64,000 bases of DNA, from assembly GCA_039105265.1 (NCBI GenBank), contig JAPFFF010000086.1, positions 1 through 64,000 on the forward strand, given 5' to 3'. The DNA comes from Tritrichomonas musculus (lineage: Eukaryota > Parabasalia > Tritrichomonadida > Tritrichomonadidae). This document shows, piece after piece, positions 59,402 through 64,000 of this stretch. The notes below the pieces were generated by a model. That model had not been told where the DNA came from, searched no databases, and saw only the letters and a program-made list of their open reading frames with translations. The position numbers and the translations under genes were made by a program. How positions within the stretch are numbered: position 1 is the stretch's first letter; each line of letters opens with the position of its first letter.

Positions 59402-59859
59402 TGTCTTAGGATACCGTTCACCGCATCAGTACACTCATTCACAGTACTGGTGAGCTGATTTATTTTTGTGGTGATCACGCCAATGGTGTTCTCCAAAGTG
59501 GTAATCCGCTTGGTGTATTCATCAACTGTTGACTGCAATGCATTGATGTCAGCTCGAATGCTTGCCAATTGGATCTCCACCAGGTTGTCACTATCGGATG
59601 GCTTGGTGATCTTCTTGAGAAACACATTATTGGAGCCGTCCTTGCAGGTCCGTTTGGTAATCCTATACTCACACTCCGGGGTTATAATTTTGTAGGTTTT
59701 ATTGAGATAATTGGTGGTCTTCTCATTGAAAATATCCTTGTACTTCTGGTAGAACAGGTCGAACTCCTCTACTGAGTTGAATGTGCGTTGCTCCAGCTTA
59801 TTATCGTTTATAACTCTAATATCGCAATTCCCTAAATGTTTCACATTATCGCAATTCAT
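59398..59859 (-). CDS. Coiled-coil protein, possible short fibre (element C)
   Basis: 153 aa from MNCDNVKHLGNCDIRV. I prefer this start to the in-frame ATG at 59913 because a leader ATTTTTGTCCGTTTTGAA precedes it and it avoids overlap with the next gene. The N-terminal two thirds are alpha/beta. The last 60 residues are a coiled coil (LQSTVDEYTKRITTLENTIG, TKINQLTSTVNECTDAVNG) of the kind found in trimeric fibre stems. Function is inferred only from this. Confidence 0.55.
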   Translation of the reverse strand: MNCDNVKHLGNCDIRVINDNKLEQRTFNSVEEFDLFYQKYKDIFNEKTTNYLNKTYKIITPECEYRITKRTCKDGSNNVFLKKITKPSDSDNLVEIQLASIRADINALQSTVDEYTKRITTLENTIGVITTKINQLTSTVNECTDAVNGILRH

Positions 59860-59909
59860 TTCAAAACGGACAAAAATATATTCATATGTATGTGGATATT
59901 CTATGATGA

Positions 59910-60161
59910 TCAAACCTTGTCCAGTATGGATTTACCTATATCATTAGCTTTGCTTACGTAATTGAGTCCAGTGCTGATGGTGTCTACAACTGGTCCAACA
60001 CCTGGTATGAAGTCAGCGATTGGCTTGATCCTATTGATGATCCCCTTACCAATATCAACTGCCCTTGGGAGGTTACGGATAACAGTTTGAGCTGCATTCT
60101 TGAGCTTACTGCCGACGTTCTTGAAAGCGTTCTTAATCTTCTTGAAGATGCCAATACCCAT
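59910..60161 (-). CDS. Protein-VI-like amphipathic minor capsid candidate (element C)
   Basis: 83 aa from MGIGIFKKIKNAFKNVG; the upstream ATG at 60200 is in frame but would place the start in the divergent leader. Amphipathic Lys/Ala helix, then Gly/Pro/Val-rich FIPGVGPVVDTISTGLNYV. This pattern is seen in the membrane-active minor capsid proteins of adenovirus-like and Polinton-like viruses. It is divergent from the capsid gene (48 bp between starts), as fits a co-regulated pair. Element A has a shorter relative at 10136-10363. Confidence 0.55.
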   Translation of the reverse strand: MGIGIFKKIKNAFKNVGSKLKNAAQTVIRNLPRAVDIGKGIINRIKPIADFIPGVGPVVDTISTGLNYVSKANDIGKSILDKV

Positions 60162-60208
60162 TTGGTATATAAAAAAATGTGATTTCAAGCTTTTTTCCAA
60201 GATACAAA

Positions 60209-62161
60209 ATGAGATACAGGAACGAAAGAGCTCACAATTTGAAATACGAGGTTGGGAATGTCAATGACACATTCCAGAAGATGCGAAATATCATCAATGT
60301 GAATGACGGTACCAGAAGCTTCTCATTTAGAACTGTCGATTGCCATGACCAGCCAGCCCCATTTCACCAAGGCCAGTACTCACAGATTTCATTAACACAT
60401 CCCGACCACTTCATTAGCGATATCGACAAAGGCTTCCTCACATTCCACATCAAACTCGATTTGCAATTGAACACCGATTTGGCCAAATTGCAAGAGATCA
60501 ATGATCCAAATAACTTCTATAAACTGTTTGTCGGATTTAAGTCCTCGAACCAATTATTCGACAGGCTCGAGATTCTCCATAACAATGTCAATGTCGGATA
60601 TCAGCAAAATGAATGCATTCGCGAGGGCTTCCTATACTCGGTTTTGAAACCAGAGACTGAGAAGATGCGCCGCAGATTCGTTCACAGCTTATGGGAGAAC
60701 ATCAGCAATTACAGTCAAACTCATGCTGGTTCATACGTTAATCTCAATAGCTTCAAGAATGGTGGTAAGACCACAACTGAATTCGACTTGAATGTACCAT
60801 TTGATGACTTGCTTGCATTACAGGCATTCGACTTATTCCCTAATGGAATCATTGGTGACTTATCCATTAGATTCCAAGTCAGTCCAGCTGGTCTTGTTTG
60901 GGCTGCTATTGACCCATACACGGTTGCTGAAGCCAAGGCATTCCTGGAAGATAATGATACCGTATCCCCAGAGGAACTCGATAAACTCAAACAAATCAAA
61001 GCACATGGACATCTCAAACACCAATTCACTCAAATCGGTAATGAGGCTATCATCCCAGGACCTGGTGATAATCCAAATCCACCATCTCCCGAACCAACAC
61101 CAACTAAATATCAATTGAAGTATGAAGTTAGAGAACAATACGTATCTGCATCTGGAGGTGATTTCGATGATCTGATTGAAAATTGTTCATTCATCTTTGG
61201 ATTTACAGATGATGAATTTACTGAACTTGGAATTGAAAAGACTGATGATAATAAAGCAATTTGTCAAGCTCAATATACCAAAGAACATGGTAAATTACCT
61301 CAACCATCACATGCAGGTCATGTTTACGTCAATTTCGTATCTAAAACCGAAGCTAATAAATTGATGAGTGCCCATTACTCATCACAACCAGCAACACTCA
61401 CTGTTAACCGAATGACTATCACTCTCTGTAAGTCCAACATGCAAGGCTATGGTGTTTGTGAAGCCACTCGTGCAAGCATTGAATCCATATTACGTGAAGG
61501 CCTAGTAATCCCATCTCAAAAGGTAGATTACCATGCATTCCCAATTGCAGCTGCCGCTAACGGAATCAAGTCTACATTGAATATCCCATTAATCAATGTC
61601 ACAAGCATGTCATTGTTGTTCCCCAAGCACCACAATGATTTGACTGTATTTGAGAATCCGGTTTACCAAAACTGCTTTTTGAATATTGGTGGTAAGAACT
61701 TCCCAGATGAGAATGTCAGTACCATTGGCGCCAGATTCTTCGAAAGCCAATTAACAGCAGGAGACCTCGATGGTATCACACTCCAATGTTCAAAGGAATT
61801 CGAAGATAGCTTCACCATGCCCAAGAACGATGAAAATGGTGTCCGATATCGCAATACATTGAGTGATGCCACATCATTTGTATTCAATGTCCAAACTGAA
61901 CGTGCATCTGCTGGATACTGTTATGATGGCTTAGATGGTGGCAAAGGCAATATCCAAATTCAAGTCAATGGCCAACCAATATTCACTGGTGATAATGATA
62001 CATATTACAAGATTATCGAACCAAGTGGAGCCATTGTTAGACCACCACCTGTCCAACTCTGTTTATGCAGAGACACCTACTTCAAGCTCTCACTCGATGG
62101 TCTTGAATATATCGATGATGAATCACCAGCTGGCTCGCAAGTTGATCCAGAAATGGCATAA
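60209..62161 (+). CDS. MCP: Major capsid protein, double jelly roll (element C)
   Basis: 650 aa from MRYRNERAHNLKYEVGN; this ATG is chosen because the frame upstream to 60179 has no ATG and is in the leader. Blocks typical of Polinton hexon-like proteins are: FISDIDKGFLTFHIKLDL, FVGFKSSNQLFDRLEILHNN followed by a long loop, DLNVPFDDLLALQAFDLFPNG, and LSIRFQVS. The second half has NIPLINVTSMSLLFPKHHND and an extended beta C-terminus. There is an acidic/Pro insert (GPGDNPNPPSPEPTPTK). It forms the capsid shell. Compare 32293-33900 in element B. Confidence 0.82.
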   Translation: MRYRNERAHNLKYEVGNVNDTFQKMRNIINVNDGTRSFSFRTVDCHDQPAPFHQGQYSQISLTHPDHFISDIDKGFLTFHIKLDLQLNTDLAKLQEINDPNNFYKLFVGFKSSNQLFDRLEILHNNVNVGYQQNECIREGFLYSVLKPETEKMRRRFVHSLWENISNYSQTHAGSYVNLNSFKNGGKTTTEFDLNVPFDDLLALQAFDLFPNGIIGDLSIRFQVSPAGLVWAAIDPYTVAEAKAFLEDNDTVSPEELDKLKQIKAHGHLKHQFTQIGNEAIIPGPGDNPNPPSPEPTPTKYQLKYEVREQYVSASGGDFDDLIENCSFIFGFTDDEFTELGIEKTDDNKAICQAQYTKEHGKLPQPSHAGHVYVNFVSKTEANKLMSAHYSSQPATLTVNRMTITLCKSNMQGYGVCEATRASIESILREGLVIPSQKVDYHAFPIAAAANGIKSTLNIPLINVTSMSLLFPKHHNDLTVFENPVYQNCFLNIGGKNFPDENVSTIGARFFESQLTAGDLDGITLQCSKEFEDSFTMPKNDENGVRYRNTLSDATSFVFNVQTERASAGYCYDGLDGGKGNIQIQVNGQPIFTGDNDTYYKIIEPSGAIVRPPPVQLCLCRDTYFKLSLDGLEYIDDESPAGSQVDPEMA

Positions 62162-62186
62162 GAAATATGGTATTAGTGGTAAAAAT

Positions 62187-62195
62187 ATTTTTGCA
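62187..62195 (+). promoter_or_regulatory. ATTTTTGCA motif before gene 62204
   Basis: Nine bases before the start codon and about 26 after the capsid stop codon; same motif as at 42777-42785. Confidence 0.5.
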
Positions 62196-62203
62196 CTTTG
62201 GAA

Positions 62204-62824
62204 ATGTCTCTCCATAAGGCTAGAATTCTATCAAGTGAGAATGATGCGAGTGTTAAGCAAGAGCAGAATGTGAATATTAAGATCGCCGCGAATAGACCTC
62301 CACCAGTTCAACCGGTATCATACCCTCAAGTCCCACAGATGCAACCCCAAATGGGATACACTAAAGGTCTAAACCCCGAAGGGGTATACACGCAAAATGG
62401 CACACAGGATGCAAATTTTACTACACCCTCGACAACTGGTCCATATCCATCAGTTGCTCCAATAAACAGTCCTCCAACCGATCGATCATTAGACCTCGAC
62501 ACTGACGACTTGGGTACCAAAAATAAATTCCTCGAGATATTGCTGAATATCTATGAGACCAATCCACTGAGGATGAACAACTACCTAGTGTGTCATAGCA
62601 ATACACTGATGGAGCTCATTAAGATACTCACTAAGGCTGACAAGGTTGAGCTGGTCATCAATGAGGACAGTGGGTGCACTGGTTGTGTTTCAAACTCGAA
62701 GTACATGAAAATCGATAAGATATTGGTGTCCAAAAACGGGGTATCCAATGAGTTGAAATATGGATATAACCATGTATGGACCGAGCTCATAAGGCACTCG
62801 ATATCACTCAAAATTTGTATTTAA
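62204..62824 (+). CDS. Conserved element protein with C-x-x-C core (element C)
   Basis: 206 aa from MSLHKARILSSENDAS; the ATG after the ATTTTTGCA motif is used. The N-terminal half is Pro/Gln-rich (PPPVQPVSYPQVPQMQPQ). The C-terminal domain has VELVINEDSGCTGCVSNSK and ends SLKICI. It is clearly homologous to 10443-11084 in element A (same KARILSSE start and core) and, in its C-terminal domain, to 30804-31328 in element B. It is placed between the capsid and ATPase genes. Unknown function; probably a virion or assembly protein. Confidence 0.75.
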   Translation: MSLHKARILSSENDASVKQEQNVNIKIAANRPPPVQPVSYPQVPQMQPQMGYTKGLNPEGVYTQNGTQDANFTTPSTTGPYPSVAPINSPPTDRSLDLDTDDLGTKNKFLEILLNIYETNPLRMNNYLVCHSNTLMELIKILTKADKVELVINEDSGCTGCVSNSKYMKIDKILVSKNGVSNELKYGYNHVWTELIRHSISLKICI

Positions 62825-62834
62825 ATTTGCATAA

Positions 62835-62984
62835 ATGTCCAGCGCAAGTGAAATCATCATGAATATACTATTGGGATTGATATTGGTGACCAATGTAGTT
62901 GAACTGCTATTGCTAGTATCGCTTACAGCTGAAGATGAACCACCTGAGCTGACTGATGAGCTGAGGCGCACACTATATGCCTAA
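62835..62984 (+). CDS. Small single-pass membrane protein, 49 aa (element C)
   Basis: Reads MSSASEIIMNILLGLILVTN and continues with VVELLLLVSLTAEDEPPELT, a stretch of about 25 hydrophobic residues, then an acidic and finally basic tail (DELRRTLYA). The leader is AAATTTGCATAA, a weaker form of the ATTTTTGCA motif, and the gene sits 10 bp after one gene and about 20 bp before the ATPase, all on the plus strand. A small membrane protein in a capsid operon could serve entry or exit, but this is inference. Confidence 0.6.
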   Translation: MSSASEIIMNILLGLILVTNVVELLLLVSLTAEDEPPELTDELRRTLYA

Positions 62985-63003
62985 AAGCTTTATTTTTGAT
63001 TAA

Positions 63004-63930
63004 ATGTTATATTACAAGCGCCTACAACCAACCCTTTTCGACTATACATCTATTGAATTATCAGACAGTTCCAGTGAAGATCCAATTGATCTTGATACAT
63101 TCGATAGGTACCAGAGGCAGCAACCGGTATCCCAGAGATTCGATGTAGATGCGGCTATGAGTGAGGCCTATTCCAAGAATAGGGATAAAATCACGAATGC
63201 ATCCATAAGGCCAATCGCTAATGGGATCTATGCGTGGTACAATACTTTGAACATATTGGTAGCATCACAAGGCAAAGGCAAGAGCCATACAGTAATTCGC
63301 GATATCATTCAAATGAGTAGACTCAATAACGGGGGGTTCCACCTGATCGTGTATGTGAGTAAGAACGGTATTATAAATGATTCCACATTTGAATCTCAAC
63401 GCGAGCTCATCAACCTGCCCATTGAGGTCGTCGCTGATAGTAATGCTGAACGGTATTTGAAGGAGCTCGATCTATGGAAGGAGCTGTATAACAAATATAG
63501 CTCAGTTGGGAAGGTTACTCTCGACGAGTCCAAGCTACAGCAGATGTTTGAGTTCCTCCATATCAACAAACTCGGGAAACCCAATGTACCACTCAACACC
63601 ATAATCCTGTGCGAGGACTTCATTAAGAGTAAGCTGTTGAAGTCGGCATACTTCACAAACTATATCACTCAGTTGCGTCATAAGAACTCAATCGTTTACA
63701 TCAATATCCAGTTCTTCAAGGGTGTGCCAACTGATTACAAAAATAATTGTACATCATTCTTCATATTCAATGGGTTCTCACGACAGAAACTCAATTACAT
63801 ATATCAGCAGGTGAGCATACCTTGTGAGTTCGAGGAGTTGTGGCAAAAATATAGAACATTATCTGGACATGATTTCATATTGGTGAACACTGTTGAACAT
63901 GATATGCAAGTGGTGTACTCAAAGGTTTAG
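63004..63930 (+). CDS. A32-like genome-packaging ATPase (element C)
   Basis: 308 aa starting MLYYKRLQPTLFDYTSIE after the leader ATTTTTGATTAA. Walker A is VASQGKGKSHTVIRD (about residue 85). Walker B is NTIILCEDFIKS (about 200), followed by ITQLRHKNSIVYINIQFF, which is the same place as the sensor strand in the element B ATPase. Belongs to the FtsK-HerA-type packaging ATPases of Polintons. It follows the small membrane protein gene and ends overlapping the stop of a minus-strand gene. Confidence 0.87.
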   Translation: MLYYKRLQPTLFDYTSIELSDSSSEDPIDLDTFDRYQRQQPVSQRFDVDAAMSEAYSKNRDKITNASIRPIANGIYAWYNTLNILVASQGKGKSHTVIRDIIQMSRLNNGGFHLIVYVSKNGIINDSTFESQRELINLPIEVVADSNAERYLKELDLWKELYNKYSSVGKVTLDESKLQQMFEFLHINKLGKPNVPLNTIILCEDFIKSKLLKSAYFTNYITQLRHKNSIVYINIQFFKGVPTDYKNNCTSFFIFNGFSRQKLNYIYQQVSIPCEFEELWQKYRTLSGHDFILVNTVEHDMQVVYSKV

Positions 63931-64000
63931 GCAAAATCTGGGTCAGCATCCAATACCAAATCTTGATGCTTGCCGATGAATACATCAGGTTCCACAATAT
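63927..64000 (-). CDS. C-terminal end of an unknown gene, running off the window (element C)
   Basis: The minus strand reads IVEPDVFIGKHQDLVLDADP and then DFA before a stop at 63927-63929. The frame is open to the window edge. The stop overlaps that of the convergent ATPase gene. Too short to identify. Confidence 0.5.
   Translation of the reverse strand, partial: IVEPDVFIGKHQDLVLDADPDFA

Larger units (their letters stand above)
40049..64000. mobile_element. Element C: Polinton/Maverick, left terminus to beyond the window
   Basis: Begins AGTAGTGATGG, like the AGTAGT end of element B, and cuts the fibre-like gene of element A. It carries polB, integrase, major capsid protein, protein-VI-like protein, ATPase and a fibre-like gene. 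It is clearly richer in G+C than A or B. Its right end lies past the window, so terminal repeats and target duplication cannot be checked. The visible genes look whole. It is younger than A; its age relative to B is unknown. An alternative for the first 231 bp is a separate miniature element, because the 26-bp terminus recurs inverted at 40254-40279. Confidence 0.75.

Overview
The window looks like parabasalid (Trichomonas/Tritrichomonas-type) nuclear DNA. It is AT-rich and intron-poor. It carries a Sel1-repeat gene of the kind those genomes hold in large families, and the rest is almost entirely very long Polinton/Maverick elements encoding protein-primed type B DNA polymerases (PolB), rve-type integrases, A32-like packaging ATPases and double-jelly-roll capsid proteins. 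The species cannot be fixed from sequence alone.

Layout. (1) 1-1974: host Sel1-like gene, open at the left edge, with three frame shifts. (2) 1975-4584: AT-rich DNA without genes, holding a 35-nt poly-T tract and an inverted-repeat structure. (3) Element A, an old outer Polinton, seen from 4585 to 40048: a whole-looking polB, a broken integrase, three small genes and a broken fibre-like gene. (4) Element B, 13820-39504, is a 25.7-kb Polinton inserted in A's fibre-like gene. It has 362-bp terminal inverted repeats that look identical, a 5-bp target duplication, two giant fibre-like genes, polB, an HNH gene, a capsid block, ATPase and integrase. A 1.35-kb AT-rich insert lies at the 3' end of its polB. 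(5) Element C, from 40049 past the right edge, starts in the same fibre-like gene of A. It is richer in G+C and carries a 1910-aa PolB, a fibre-like gene, integrase, a protein-VI-like gene, major capsid protein, a small membrane protein and ATPase. So A is oldest, B is recent, and C is younger than A.

How the genes work together: polymerase (replication), integrase (insertion), ATPase plus capsid proteins (packaging) and long repeat-rich fibre-like proteins (probably particle surface) form the usual self-synthesising virus-like set. One family with a cysteine-rich C-terminal core (10443-11084, 30804-31328, 62204-62824) is shared by all three elements.

Main points to look at: an OTU-protease-like segment N-terminal to all three polymerases; an HNH domain inside the polymerase of C; genes upstream of polB in B and C that are bracketed by their own inverted repeats; a 16-19-bp sequence recurring in several unrelated genes of C in different frames; a short upstream motif (ATTTTTGCA) before many C genes; and a mosaic fibre gene shared by A and C.
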